From Burkholderia sp. Bp9143 (GTDB taxonomy: Bacteria; Pseudomonadota; Gammaproteobacteria; Burkholderiales; Burkholderiaceae): DNA of 64,000 nt. The position numbers and the translations under genes are program-made. A model generated the notes under the pieces. The model was given only the letters and a program-made list of their open reading frames with translations. It was not told the DNA's origin and ran no database searches. Shown one piece after another: positions 7,342-16,340 of the stretch. How positions within the stretch are numbered: the first letter of the stretch is position 1; each line of letters starts with the position of its first letter. The stretch lies in the NCBI RefSeq assembly GCF_003853645.1, contig NZ_QTPO01000041.1, positions 17,157-81,156 on the forward strand, read 5' to 3'.

Positions 7342-8997
7342 ATGGGCCACACCGCGCTTTATAAGACGTTGCGTCTAGGTGACGCGCAATACAACCGTCT
7401 TGTCAAACTCGACACGCCGCTTGGCGTCGACTGGTTATTGCCGCTCTATGTGAAAGGAACGGCTAGACTTGGTCGCGATTACGAATTCGTGATCGATGCC
7501 GTTTCGCCACGCGGTAGCCAGATTGAACTGGGTGCGCTACTCGCCAAGCCGGTCACGCTCTGGATCCAGCAGACGGACGGCTCATACATGCCGATCCATG
7601 GTTACGTTCACCGGTTCAGCAGGCTGGGAGCGGATGGGCCGTTGACTTTTTACAAGCTGGTGTTCTCGTCCTGGCTCTATTTCTTGCGCCTGCGCCGCGA
7701 CATGCGTGACTGGCAGGAGCAAAACGGCGAGCAGATTCTGACTGATGTTTTCAATGAGCACCCGCAAGCGCGCGGCGCATATCGTTTCGAGCTGCATAAA
7801 CCGCTGCCATCGTACTCGAACCGAGTGCAGTGGGAATACGACCTGAACTTTGTTCATCGTAGCCTCGAAGAGGTGGGCGTGTTCCCCTACTTCGAGCAGG
7901 CGGACAATGGCCGATCGCACACGATGGTTCTGACGGACGACGTTTATTTTGTCCCGCAATTGAAGCAGTCCATTGTCGAGTTTGGTCCTACCGAAATCAG
8001 CGGGGAACTGGACGGGTTCGCGCAGTGGAAGGAGCAGCTTCAGATCGACAGTGCGCAGCTGACGTCTCGCTCGTTCGACTATAAGCGCCCCGATCTCCCT
8101 CGGCAGGTGCAGGGCGTGACCGACGTGGACGGCCAGTTGCCGACCGACGGGGAAATCTACGACTACCCCGGCGCGTACATGTGGTCGGATCGTGAGCAAG
8201 GTGAGCGTCTTGCCCAGATTCGGCTTGAAGAGCGCAAATCGCGGATGAAACGTTTTCACGGCCTTGGTGGATTGCGTTGTGCGATGCCGGGGCGGCGCTT
8301 CGAACTTCGCGGCCATCCGGTGCATGATGCGGGCAGTCAACCGGATCGCGAGTTTGTTCTGCTCGGCGTCGACTGGTTGATTTGCAATAACCTGCCCGGC
8401 CTGGATGAAGCAGAGCAATTTCCCGACGGATTGGCTGCGGAGGTCGCTGAAGCGAAGGCTGGCACGACGGTTCGTCATGCAGACGGAAGCGAAGGTTTCT
8501 TCCAGGTGGTGGTCGAAGCGCAACCGCGCAACGTTCCGTTCCGCAGCCCGTTCGAACACAAGAAGCCCGTGATGCAGTTGCAGAATGCGATTGTTGCCGG
8601 GCCGAGTGGTGAGGAGGTTTATACCGATTCGCTGAACCGGGTGAAGGTTTGGTTCCATTGGAATCGCCGCAATGGTCAGGATGAACGTGCGTCGTGCTGG
8701 GTGCGTCCGACGTTCCTTGATGCGGGCTCGAGCCGTGGCGGGATCCAGCCACTACGCAAGGGCGACGAAGTCGTCGTGGGTTTCATGGAAGGCGACTGTG
8801 ACCGGCCCGTCATCATCGCGAGAATGTACGGGGGCGCTACGCAGCCGGTGTGGCACACGAACGGCTTGCTGTCCGGTCAACGCTCGCGGGAGTACGGCGG
8901 CACCGGCTACAACCAGCTCGTGATGGACGACTCGACGCAGCAGAATCGGGTTCTGTACGCGTCGAGCCATAGCGCATTGCCACCGATCCTTTCCTGA
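7342..8997 (+). CDS. Orphan type VI secretion VgrG spike protein, C-terminally truncated
   Basis: ATG 7342 follows AAGGGAAAG and gives 551 residues. Residues about 1-370 match the gp27-like hub (LGVDWLLPLYVKG, WEYDLNFVHRSLEE), and about 420-530 match the gp5 OB-fold (SLNRVKVWFHWNR, GDEVVVGFMEGD, YGGTGYNQLVMDD). Full-length Burkholderia VgrGs continue into a DUF2345/beta-helix region; here the frame stops soon after QQNRVLYASSHS. The spike tip and any effector domain are therefore missing. No other T6SS gene is nearby. It may still assemble as a hub but is more likely a remnant. Base composition is lower in GC than the flanks. Confidence 0.85.
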   Translation: MGHTALYKTLRLGDAQYNRLVKLDTPLGVDWLLPLYVKGTARLGRDYEFVIDAVSPRGSQIELGALLAKPVTLWIQQTDGSYMPIHGYVHRFSRLGADGPLTFYKLVFSSWLYFLRLRRDMRDWQEQNGEQILTDVFNEHPQARGAYRFELHKPLPSYSNRVQWEYDLNFVHRSLEEVGVFPYFEQADNGRSHTMVLTDDVYFVPQLKQSIVEFGPTEISGELDGFAQWKEQLQIDSAQLTSRSFDYKRPDLPRQVQGVTDVDGQLPTDGEIYDYPGAYMWSDREQGERLAQIRLEERKSRMKRFHGLGGLRCAMPGRRFELRGHPVHDAGSQPDREFVLLGVDWLICNNLPGLDEAEQFPDGLAAEVAEAKAGTTVRHADGSEGFFQVVVEAQPRNVPFRSPFEHKKPVMQLQNAIVAGPSGEEVYTDSLNRVKVWFHWNRRNGQDERASCWVRPTFLDAGSSRGGIQPLRKGDEVVVGFMEGDCDRPVIIARMYGGATQPVWHTNGLLSGQRSREYGGTGYNQLVMDDSTQQNRVLYASSHSALPPILS

Positions 8998-9476
8998 TTC
9001 CCTTCGTGTAAAGAGCGCGCCCGGCCAGGTGCTGACACGTAACCGCGCGATCTGCCTGAATCCGGTCGACTGGAACGTACTTCGCGGCGCGCTGGTGCTC
9101 GTCGGATCAAGCGGGCGATGGACGGCAGCGCCCGTCCGTCGACAAAACGGGCACCACCGCGTCCCGCCGCGCCGAAGCGGTTCAACCGCATTGATACCCC
9201 GCCCCCCCGAATCTTCCAAACCGCCCCGATCCGACGACAAACCGGAATTAGTCTGATAATACGTGCGGCGATCCACGCGAACGAGCAATCGTCCGACACC
9301 CGCCGAACCGTTGCACCGGCAACCAGGCGGCAGCATCACCGCGATTGCGTCGTCCCTCGACACAATCCGGAAACGAAACGGCGTCAGGCCCACCTGGTCG
9401 TTCGGAATGTGCCCAGCGCCGTTCAAATCCCCACGCGACGCCCGCACGCTGCGGCGCCGCCAACAGGAGGTGAACG
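8998..9476. other. Gene-free stretch between vgrG and iorA
   Basis: I see no supportable gene in these 479 bases. Short open frames on both strands are low-complexity Arg/Pro/Ser sequence. The accessory segment starting at the tRNA probably ends here, since GC-rich core genes resume at 9477. The strong AGGAGGTGAA ribosome site of iorA closes the stretch. Confidence 0.5.
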
Positions 9477-9938
9477 ATGATCACGCTGACCGTCAACGGT
9501 AGCGAACAGCATTTCGACGGCAATCCCGACATGCCGTTGCTCTGGTACTTGCGCGACGTCCTCGGCCACACGGGCACGAAGTTCGGCTGTGGAATGGCGC
9601 TGTGCGGCGCGTGTACCGTGCATCTCGATGGCGTGGCGATCCGCGCGTGCATCACGCCCGTCGCGGTCGCCGCCGGCAGGCGGGTGACGACGATCGAAGG
9701 GTTGTCGACGGATCTGACCCACCCGCTGCAACAGGCCTGGCAGGAACTGAACGTCGCGCAATGCGGCTACTGTCAGTCCGGACAGATCATGCAGGCCGCC
9801 TCGCTCCTGAAGACGAATCCCCATCCGAGCGACGCCGACATCGACGATGCGATGTCCGGCAACATCTGCCGCTGTGGCACCTATACGCGCATCCGCGCGG
9901 CGATCCGGCTGGCGGTGCGCCGCGGAGGTGCCGCATGA
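9477..9938 (+). CDS. iorA: [2Fe-2S] subunit of an isoquinoline 1-oxidoreductase-type enzyme
   Basis: The 153-residue small subunit carries two [2Fe-2S] clusters: plant-ferredoxin type with Cys38, 43, 46 and 58 (CGMALCGAC), and a helical cluster with Cys96, 99, 131 and 133 (CGYCQSG, CRCGT). It transfers electrons from the molybdenum subunit to an external acceptor. It begins at ATG 9477 after AGGAGGTGAA, and its stop overlaps the start of the large subunit by four bases (ATGA). Substrate is not proven: isoquinoline oxidoreductase is the prototype, but aldehyde-oxidising relatives share this layout. Confidence 0.9.
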   Translation: MITLTVNGSEQHFDGNPDMPLLWYLRDVLGHTGTKFGCGMALCGACTVHLDGVAIRACITPVAVAAGRRVTTIEGLSTDLTHPLQQAWQELNVAQCGYCQSGQIMQAASLLKTNPHPSDADIDDAMSGNICRCGTYTRIRAAIRLAVRRGGAA

Positions 9939-12259
9939 GCGCGCCGGAACTCTCCGTCCACAACGAAAGCCGCCGTGCATTGCTGCTCGGCTTCGCCTCT
10001 GGCGGGCTGCTGCTCGCGTTCGGCGTGCCGTCGCTCGCGCGCGCGGCCGCGCCGGTGCAGCCGCCGGTCAGTCCGAATCCGCAGTACGGCGGCGCGGGCA
10101 TGCCGCACGGATTGCGCGACGATCCGAACCTGTTCGTCGCGATCGCGCCGGACGGCACGGTCACGGTGACCTGCATCCGCTCCGAGATGGGACAGGGCGT
10201 GCGCACGAGCGTCGCGCTCGTGGTCGCCGACGAACTGGGCGCGGACTGGGCGCGCGTGAAGGTCGCGCAGGCGGTCGGCGACGAGCCGCGCTACGGCAAC
10301 CAGAACACCGACGGCTCGCGCAGCCTGCGCCAGAGCTTCGCCGCGCTGCGCCGCGCGGGCGCGGCCGCGCGCACGATGCTCGAGCAGGCCGCGGCGGCGA
10401 CGTGGGGCGTCGACGTGCGTCAGGTGAAGGCGACGGTGCACGAGGTCGTCGATACGAAAACCGGGCGCAAGCTCGGCTTCGGCGAACTCGCCGCGAAGGC
10501 GGCCGCGCTGCCGGTGCCCGATACGAAAGGCGTGCCGTTGAAGGCGCCGGCCGAGTTCCGCTATATCGGCAAGGGCAAAACGGCATTGATCGACGGACGC
10601 GACATCGTCGGCGGCCGCGCACACTACGGGATCGACACGCGGCTCGACGGCATGCTGTACGCGGTCGTCGCACGTCCGCCGGCCTATGGCGATACGGTCG
10701 CGTCGTTCGACGCGTCGGCCGCGGAGAAACTGGCGGGTGTCGTCAAGGTCGTGCAGCTCGCGTCGGCGCCGCTGCCGTCCGGGTTCCAGCCGCTCGGCGG
10801 CGTGGCCGTGATCGCGCGCGACACGTGGACGGCCATCCAGGCGCGCGCGCAACTGAAGATCGACTGGAAGCGCGGGCTGCACGCAGGCTACGACTCGGCC
10901 GCCTATCGCAAGACGCTCGAAGCGGCGGCCGCGCAGCCGGGCGACGTGATCCGCAACGACGGCGATACGGCCGCGGCGCTCGCAGGCGCCGCGAAGCGGG
11001 TGCGCGCGACGTACTACATTCCGCATCTCGCGCACGCGACGATGGAGCCGCCGGCGGCCGTCGCGCGCGTGTCCGACGGCCGCTGCGAAGTGTGGACCTG
11101 CACCCAGGCGCCGCAGACCACGCGCGACGAGATCGCGAAGGCGCTCGCGCTGCCGACCGAGCGCGTCACGGTCAACGTGACGCTGCTCGGCGGCGGCTTC
11201 GGTCGCAAGTCGAAGCCCGACTACGTGGTGGAGGCCGCGCTGCTGTCGAAGGCGGTCGGCGCGCCCGTCAAGCTGACGTTCACGCGCGAGGACGACATCG
11301 CGCACGACTATTTCCACGCGGTGTCGCTGGAAGCGTTCGAAGGCGGCCTCGACGCGGCGGGGAAGGTCGCCGCGTGGCAGCATCGCACGGTCGCGCCGTC
11401 GATCCAGTCGACCTTCAAGGCCGGCGTCGTGCACGAACAGCCGGGCGAGCTCGCGCAAGGCATCGCGGATCTTCCGTTCGCAGTCCAGAACGTGCGGATC
11501 GAGAATCCGGCCGCGGAAGCGCACACGCGGATCGGCTGGTTTCGTTCCGTGTACAACATTCCGCACGCGTTCGGGATTCAGAGCTTCGTGTCGGAGCTCG
11601 CGCACGCGGCGGGCCGCGACCCGAAGGATTTCCTGCTCGACCTGATCGGGCCGGCGCGACGCTTCGAGCCGCACATCACGGTGAAGAACGTGAACTACGG
11701 GGAGGATCCGGCGTTGTATCCGGTCGATACCGGCCGGCTGCGGCGGGTGATCGAGACGGTCGCGCGCGAAGCCGGATGGGGGCGCAAGCTGCCGAAGGGG
11801 CACGGGCTCGGGATCGCCGCGCATCGCAGCTTCGTGTCGTACACGGCGGCCGTGTGCGAAGTGCAGGTCGGCGCGGACGGCGCGCTTGCGGTACCGCGTG
11901 TCGACATCGCGATCGACTGCGGGCCGCAGGTCAACCCGGAGCGCGTGCGCTCGCAGCTCGAAGGCGCGGTCGTGATGGGGCTCGGCATCGCGCTGCACGG
12001 CGAGATCACGTTCAAGGACGGGCACCCGGAGCAGAGCAATTTCAACGGCTTCCAGGTGCTCCGGATGAACGAGGCGCCGCGTGAAATCCGCGTGCACCTG
12101 GTTGCCCCGGACGACTACGCGACGCCGCTCGGCGGCGTCGGCGAGCCGGGCCTGCCGCCGGTCGCGCCGGCGCTGACCAACGCGATCTTCGCGGCGACGG
12201 GTACGCGGATCCGCAGCCTGCCGGTCGCGGACCAGCTCGCGAAGGCGAAAGCGGGGTGA
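9935..12259 (+). CDS. iorB: Molybdopterin-binding large subunit, isoquinoline 1-oxidoreductase type
   Basis: The start is ATG 9935, overlapping the small-subunit stop; the longer upstream frame is only an extension. The 774-residue protein has a twin-arginine-like N-terminus (SRRALLLGF, Arg13-14) before a hydrophobic stretch, implying Tat export. Family motifs include IRSEMGQGVRTSVAL, LGGGFGRKS and, near the C-terminus, LGGVGEPGLPPVAPAL with the active-site Glu next to the Mo centre. It belongs to the xanthine-dehydrogenase family and hydroxylates N-heterocycles or aldehydes using water-derived oxygen. No cytochrome subunit follows, so the electron acceptor is unclear. Confidence 0.9.
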   Translation: MSAPELSVHNESRRALLLGFASGGLLLAFGVPSLARAAAPVQPPVSPNPQYGGAGMPHGLRDDPNLFVAIAPDGTVTVTCIRSEMGQGVRTSVALVVADELGADWARVKVAQAVGDEPRYGNQNTDGSRSLRQSFAALRRAGAAARTMLEQAAAATWGVDVRQVKATVHEVVDTKTGRKLGFGELAAKAAALPVPDTKGVPLKAPAEFRYIGKGKTALIDGRDIVGGRAHYGIDTRLDGMLYAVVARPPAYGDTVASFDASAAEKLAGVVKVVQLASAPLPSGFQPLGGVAVIARDTWTAIQARAQLKIDWKRGLHAGYDSAAYRKTLEAAAAQPGDVIRNDGDTAAALAGAAKRVRATYYIPHLAHATMEPPAAVARVSDGRCEVWTCTQAPQTTRDEIAKALALPTERVTVNVTLLGGGFGRKSKPDYVVEAALLSKAVGAPVKLTFTREDDIAHDYFHAVSLEAFEGGLDAAGKVAAWQHRTVAPSIQSTFKAGVVHEQPGELAQGIADLPFAVQNVRIENPAAEAHTRIGWFRSVYNIPHAFGIQSFVSELAHAAGRDPKDFLLDLIGPARRFEPHITVKNVNYGEDPALYPVDTGRLRRVIETVAREAGWGRKLPKGHGLGIAAHRSFVSYTAAVCEVQVGADGALAVPRVDIAIDCGPQVNPERVRSQLEGAVVMGLGIALHGEITFKDGHPEQSNFNGFQVLRMNEAPREIRVHLVAPDDYATPLGGVGEPGLPPVAPALTNAIFAATGTRIRSLPVADQLAKAKAG

Positions 12260-12270
12260 TGCGGTGTTGC

Positions 12271-12297
12271 GCGCCGGGCCGTGTCATGGCCCGGCGC
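12271..12297 (+). terminator. GC-rich hairpin after iorB
   Basis: A perfect ten-base-pair stem (GCGCCGGGCC / GGCCCGGCGC) with a seven-base loop begins 12 bases after the iorB stop. No T tract follows, so it may stabilise mRNA or act as a weak terminator. Confidence 0.45.
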
Positions 12298-12629
12298 GTG
12301 CATTCGCTCGCGCACCCGGGCCATTGGGCGCGATCCATTCATGGATCTTATTTGCATCGGCATCGGCGATCCTCGGCATCGCGCAGCCGGCCGACGCGAC
12401 GCTGGACGGTCGCCAGTGCTTCCATGCGGGCGTTTGGCTCGAGCTCGCGGCGTTTTCGGTGCGCCCGCGGCTCGACGGTCAGCAGTGCGCGCAATTGCGG
12501 CAACGCGACTTCCCGGATCCGGCGGACGCATTGCGGGCCGCATCGCTCGACGCGGGCAGTGCAGCGGCATCGGCGCACTAGCACCCGTCCCGGGCGTGCG
12601 CGCCATCGCGGCATCCACATCTGTCGCCC

Positions 12630-12657
12630 GGGAAGTGTGAGATAGCCCACACTTCCC
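12630..12657. promoter_or_regulatory. Perfect 10-bp inverted repeat upstream of the Crp-type gene
   Basis: GGGAAGTGTG and CACACTTCCC are separated by eight bases. This could be an operator (it contains a TGTGA half-site like Crp-family sites) or, because ATTATTTT follows, a terminator. The gap 12260-13004 holds no supportable gene, although a 105-codon frame at 12264-12581 exists. Past 12640 the gap turns markedly AT-rich. Confidence 0.45.
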
Positions 12658-12715
12658 GCATTATTTTCGATTCGAGAATGATTTTAATTACCAATGTAAA
12701 TCGCATTGCCGCGTA

Positions 12716-12743
12716 TTGACATTCATCCGTCATTTTCAATGAT
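12716..12743 (+). promoter_or_regulatory. Candidate promoter for the Crp-type gene
   Basis: A consensus TTGACA (12716-12721) is followed after 16 bases by AATGAT (12738-12743), a four-of-six match to the -10 box. It sits in the AT-rich part of the gap, about 260 bases before the GTG at 13005. A second TTGACA at 12795-12800 lacks a good -10 partner. Confidence 0.4.
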
Positions 12744-13004
12744 TCATTGAGTAGTCCGCTTTATATCGACCGGGTTTAAATCGCTGATTTTTGATTGACA
12801 CTGCAAGTATCTTCGCGCAGTGATCCGAACTGTCAAATTACTTCATGTAACAAAAGCGGGGTGTCGCGAACGGTTGGGCTGCGTGATACCTTTTTGTTCA
12901 ATGTCACCGCAATGAAAAGGCGGAAAAACCGTAAGACCGGTGCGGCGAAAACAGCAGGAAGGTTCGGTGGCCGAGGTGCAGGAATACAACGTACGAGGTG
13001 CGCC

Positions 13005-13781
13005 GTGATACATCAGGCCAACAACGTCATCGAGTTGCCGCATGCACTTGGTGCCAGTCATTTCCTGTCGGCGCTGGACGGAATTAACCGTTCGGAATTG
13101 GCGCCTCATTTGATGCTTTCGAATCTCAAGACCGGCCAGGTGTTGTGCGATGCCGGCGAGAATCTGGAGGCCGTCTATTTTCCGGTGACGGCGGGTATTT
13201 CCGTGCAATACACGGCAGGCGGCAAGACGACACTCGGCGTGACGGAAATCGGCCGCGAAGGCATCGTGTGCGACGACGTCATCGGCAGCGCGATGCAGCG
13301 CCGCGTCGTCGTCTACCGCGGCGGGTTCGCGTATCGGCTGTATGCACGCCGTTTCGCCGACGCGTGCGACGCATCGGCGGCGATCCGGCGGCAGGTCTTC
13401 GTGCGGATGCAGTTGGTGCTGTCGCAGGCGTCGCAGGTCATGTTCTGCAGCCGCCATCACGTGATGCGGCATCAACTGAGCCGCTGGCTGCTGATCGCCT
13501 ACGAGCGCTCACGCAGCATCGAGATCCCGGTCACGCACGGCATGCTGGGGCAGATGCTGGGCGTGCGCCGCGAAACCGTCACCGATACCACGCGGCAGCT
13601 TCACGAGCTTGGCCTGATTCATCAGCATCGCGGTGCCATCGTGTTGACGGATCTCGCCGGTCTCGAACGGCAGGGCTGCGACTGCCATCGGGTCGTCCGC
13701 GACGAAACACGCCGCATTCTCGCGACCGATGCCGGTACGGATGCCGGTGTCGAGTTGTCGCGTCGTGTCCGGACGACTTAG
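13005..13781 (+). CDS. Crp/Fnr-family transcriptional regulator
   Basis: I choose GTG 13005, preceded by GAGGTG, giving 258 residues; the upstream extension is low complexity. The N-terminal cyclic-nucleotide-like beta roll (GQVLCDAGENLEAVYFPVTA) is followed by a long helix and a C-terminal winged helix with recognition-helix-like HGMLGQMLGVRRETVTDT. There is no Fnr-type N-terminal cysteine set and no obvious cAMP-binding Arg-Ser pair, so the ligand is unknown. It heads a run of four same-strand genes including a GGDEF-EAL protein, and may control them. Confidence 0.85.
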   Translation: MIHQANNVIELPHALGASHFLSALDGINRSELAPHLMLSNLKTGQVLCDAGENLEAVYFPVTAGISVQYTAGGKTTLGVTEIGREGIVCDDVIGSAMQRRVVVYRGGFAYRLYARRFADACDASAAIRRQVFVRMQLVLSQASQVMFCSRHHVMRHQLSRWLLIAYERSRSIEIPVTHGMLGQMLGVRRETVTDTTRQLHELGLIHQHRGAIVLTDLAGLERQGCDCHRVVRDETRRILATDAGTDAGVELSRRVRTT

Positions 13782-13921
13782 TTGCCGGCGCCGCGTCGTG
13801 CCGCGGTTGCATGCGCGGCGGCGCGTCGCGCACAGGGAAGGGGGAGGTGCCTGACGCGGGAAGTGCGGTGACGCGTCAGGCAGGCGGTATCGAGAAGAAT
13901 CAGAAAAGCAGTCATTCAGGT

Positions 13922-16321
13922 ATGGAAAACATTTCGAAACTCCAGAGTCAGCGCAGTTCGTTTCACGTGTGGCCATGGAGTCCGGCGCTCGGCATCCTGC
14001 CGATCGTCGTCGTGATCGTCGCGCTGGCCGGGTTCGTCGCCGTCAGCCTGATCGTGATCATGTCGTTGCGCGTGTACGTCGGCGGCGAAAGCAGCTGGTC
14101 GAAGGCGCAGAAGGACGAGGTCATCCTGCTGAGCCGCTATGGGCAGACCGGCGACGAAAAGCTGTTCGACGATTACCTGGCGGTCGACCGGACCCTCGCC
14201 TTCCTCGGCGTCGCTCGCCGAGCGATGACCAGCGTGCCGCCGAACCACGGCGTGGCGCGCCGGGCGCTGATCGAGGCGGGCATCAATCCCGTCGATGCGG
14301 CGGCGGTGGTGTGGTTCTACCCGATCCTGAGCAGCTTCGCGCGCCTGAACGCCGCGTTGCAATACTGGGAGGATGCGGACCGGCAACTGGTCGACCTGCG
14401 CGAGGTCGCCAACGCGCTGCGCGAGTCCGTGCATGCGGACGACGTCCGCCGCACGAGCCGCCTGAACCGCGCGATCTGGGATCTCAACTCGCACATCGAA
14501 CCGCTGCCGAAGCGCTTCTCCGACGAGCTGAGCGCCGAATTCCGCTCGGCCGTCATCCAGCTGTTCCTGTCGTACATCGTGGCCTCGCTCCTGATCATCC
14601 TGCTGTCGGTGCGGTGGGCGAGCCGCGCGCAACGCCAGCAGGTGTCGATGCAGACCGAGCTCGACCGGAGCCAGGCGTTCGCGGAAGCCGCGCTGCGCTC
14701 GGTCGCCGACGCGATCGTCACGATCGGCCTCACGCGCGGCATCGAGACCGTCAATCCGGCGGCCGAGCAACTGCTCGGCACGCCGTCGCGGCTGTGCGTC
14801 GGCAAGCCGATCAACGACGTGCTGGACCTGATCGACACGTCGACCGGCATGTCGATCAAGCTGCTCGCGTCGCTCGTCAATCGCAGCGACCACACGTTCA
14901 CCCGCGATCTCGACCTGATCCGTGTGGGCGGCTCGGCGGTGTCGGTCCGTGCGTCGCTGTCGAGGATGGACAACGCCGCGGGCCGCTGCGTCGGCTACGT
15001 GCTGATCCTGCGCGACATGACGCGCGAATACCAGCTGATCGAGAAGCTGACCTGGCAGGCGTCGCACGATGCGCTGACGGGCCTCATCAATCGCACGGCG
15101 TTCGAGCGGCGCCTGGGCGACGCGCTGACGCAACGCGCTGGCGGGATGTTGCTGGTGCTCGACCTCGACGGCTTCAAGGAAGTCAACGACGTGTGCGGGC
15201 ACGCGGCCGGCGACGCGCTGCTGCGCGACGCGACCGCGGTGTTCGCGGGTTGTCTCGACGGCGAGGACGTGTTCGGCCGGCTGGGCGGCGACGAATTCGG
15301 CATCCTGCTGCCGGCCGGCAGCAACGGCGCGCCGGACGGCGGCAAGGCGGAGCGCATCCGCGCGTGTCTCGAGGACTTCACGTTCCTGTGGGAAGGCGAG
15401 CCGTTCAAGATCAGCGTGAGCATCGGCGTGCTGGATCTCGCGTGCCGGCCCGAGAGCGTCGAGAAGGCGATGCAGATGGCCGACATCGCGTGCTACGTCG
15501 CGAAGGATCGCGGCCGCAACCGCGTGCACGTCGCGGATTCGCGCGACATGCATTCGAGCCGCCAGGCGTATCACATGCAGTGGAGCCGGCGCGTGAAGAC
15601 GGCGCTCGAAACGAATTCCTTCCAGTTGTATGCGCAACGCATCGTGCCGATCCAGCCCGCGCTCGGCGTACAGGAGCGCGCGGAGATCCTGCTGCGCATC
15701 CCGGACGCCGACGGCAAGCTGATCTCGCCGGTCTTCCTGCCGGCCGCCGAGCGCTACGGCCACATGACGATGATCGACCGCTGGGTCGTGCGCACCGTGA
15801 TCCGGCGCCTCGCGCGGCTCGAACAGCGCCGGTACGTCGAATACAACGTGAACCTGTCGGCGATGTCGATCACCGACGAGCGCTTCGTGGAGTTCGTGAT
15901 CGCCGAGCTGTCGGCGTCGGGGCTCGACCCGTCGCTGCTGTGTTTCGAGATCACGGAGACGAGCGCGGTCCGCAACCTGGAGGTCGCGTCGCGCTTCATG
16001 TGCGAGCTGCGCGACCTCGGCTGCCGCTTCGCGCTCGACGACTTCGGTGCCGGCATGTCGTCGTTCTCGTATCTGCGCCAGTTGCCGATCGACTATCTGA
16101 AGATCGACGGCAGCCTCGTGTCGACCATGACGTCCGACAGCATCAAGCGCGGCATCGCGTCCGCGATCAACGACATCGCGCACGTGATGCAGTACCGCAC
16201 CGTCGCCGAGCACGTCGAGGACACGGCGACGGCCGAGATGCTTCGTGCGCTGGGCGTCGACTATTGCCAGGGCTATTACTTCAGCCGCCCCGCGCCCTGG
16301 CAGGAAGGGGGATTCCATTGA
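13922..16321 (+). CDS. Membrane sensor with PAS, GGDEF and EAL domains
   Basis: ATG 13922 gives 799 residues: a transmembrane helix at about 22-48, a periplasmic sensor region to about 215, a second helix at about 217-238, then PAS-like (250-370), GGDEF (375-540) and EAL (555-795). The cyclase site is intact (RLGGDEFG near 454), but the RxxD inhibitory site reads LDGED, so product inhibition is probably lost. The EAL domain keeps ExLxR (as EILLR), FEITET and DDFGAGMSSF, so hydrolysis is likely. It could make or degrade c-di-GMP in response to a periplasmic cue. It lies 140 bases after the Crp-type gene and 19 before the diiron-type gene. Confidence 0.92.
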   Translation: MENISKLQSQRSSFHVWPWSPALGILPIVVVIVALAGFVAVSLIVIMSLRVYVGGESSWSKAQKDEVILLSRYGQTGDEKLFDDYLAVDRTLAFLGVARRAMTSVPPNHGVARRALIEAGINPVDAAAVVWFYPILSSFARLNAALQYWEDADRQLVDLREVANALRESVHADDVRRTSRLNRAIWDLNSHIEPLPKRFSDELSAEFRSAVIQLFLSYIVASLLIILLSVRWASRAQRQQVSMQTELDRSQAFAEAALRSVADAIVTIGLTRGIETVNPAAEQLLGTPSRLCVGKPINDVLDLIDTSTGMSIKLLASLVNRSDHTFTRDLDLIRVGGSAVSVRASLSRMDNAAGRCVGYVLILRDMTREYQLIEKLTWQASHDALTGLINRTAFERRLGDALTQRAGGMLLVLDLDGFKEVNDVCGHAAGDALLRDATAVFAGCLDGEDVFGRLGGDEFGILLPAGSNGAPDGGKAERIRACLEDFTFLWEGEPFKISVSIGVLDLACRPESVEKAMQMADIACYVAKDRGRNRVHVADSRDMHSSRQAYHMQWSRRVKTALETNSFQLYAQRIVPIQPALGVQERAEILLRIPDADGKLISPVFLPAAERYGHMTMIDRWVVRTVIRRLARLEQRRYVEYNVNLSAMSITDERFVEFVIAELSASGLDPSLLCFEITETSAVRNLEVASRFMCELRDLGCRFALDDFGAGMSSFSYLRQLPIDYLKIDGSLVSTMTSDSIKRGIASAINDIAHVMQYRTVAEHVEDTATAEMLRALGVDYCQGYYFSRPAPWQEGGFH

Positions 16322-16340
16322 ACAAGCGAGGAACGAACGC

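Noticed and set aside
9881..12097. A 738-codon minus-strand frame opposite iorB
   Set aside because: Low-complexity Arg/His/Asp sequence without start signals; the plus-strand molybdopterin enzyme motifs explain the DNA.
12264..12581. A 105-codon frame after iorB
   Set aside because: It begins inside the hairpin that follows iorB, has no ribosome site and no recognisable domain. The sequence is not convincingly protein-like.
13145..13921. Upstream extension of the GGDEF-EAL frame
   Set aside because: It overlaps the Crp-type gene in another frame and is Arg-rich; the membrane-protein start at 13922 is natural.
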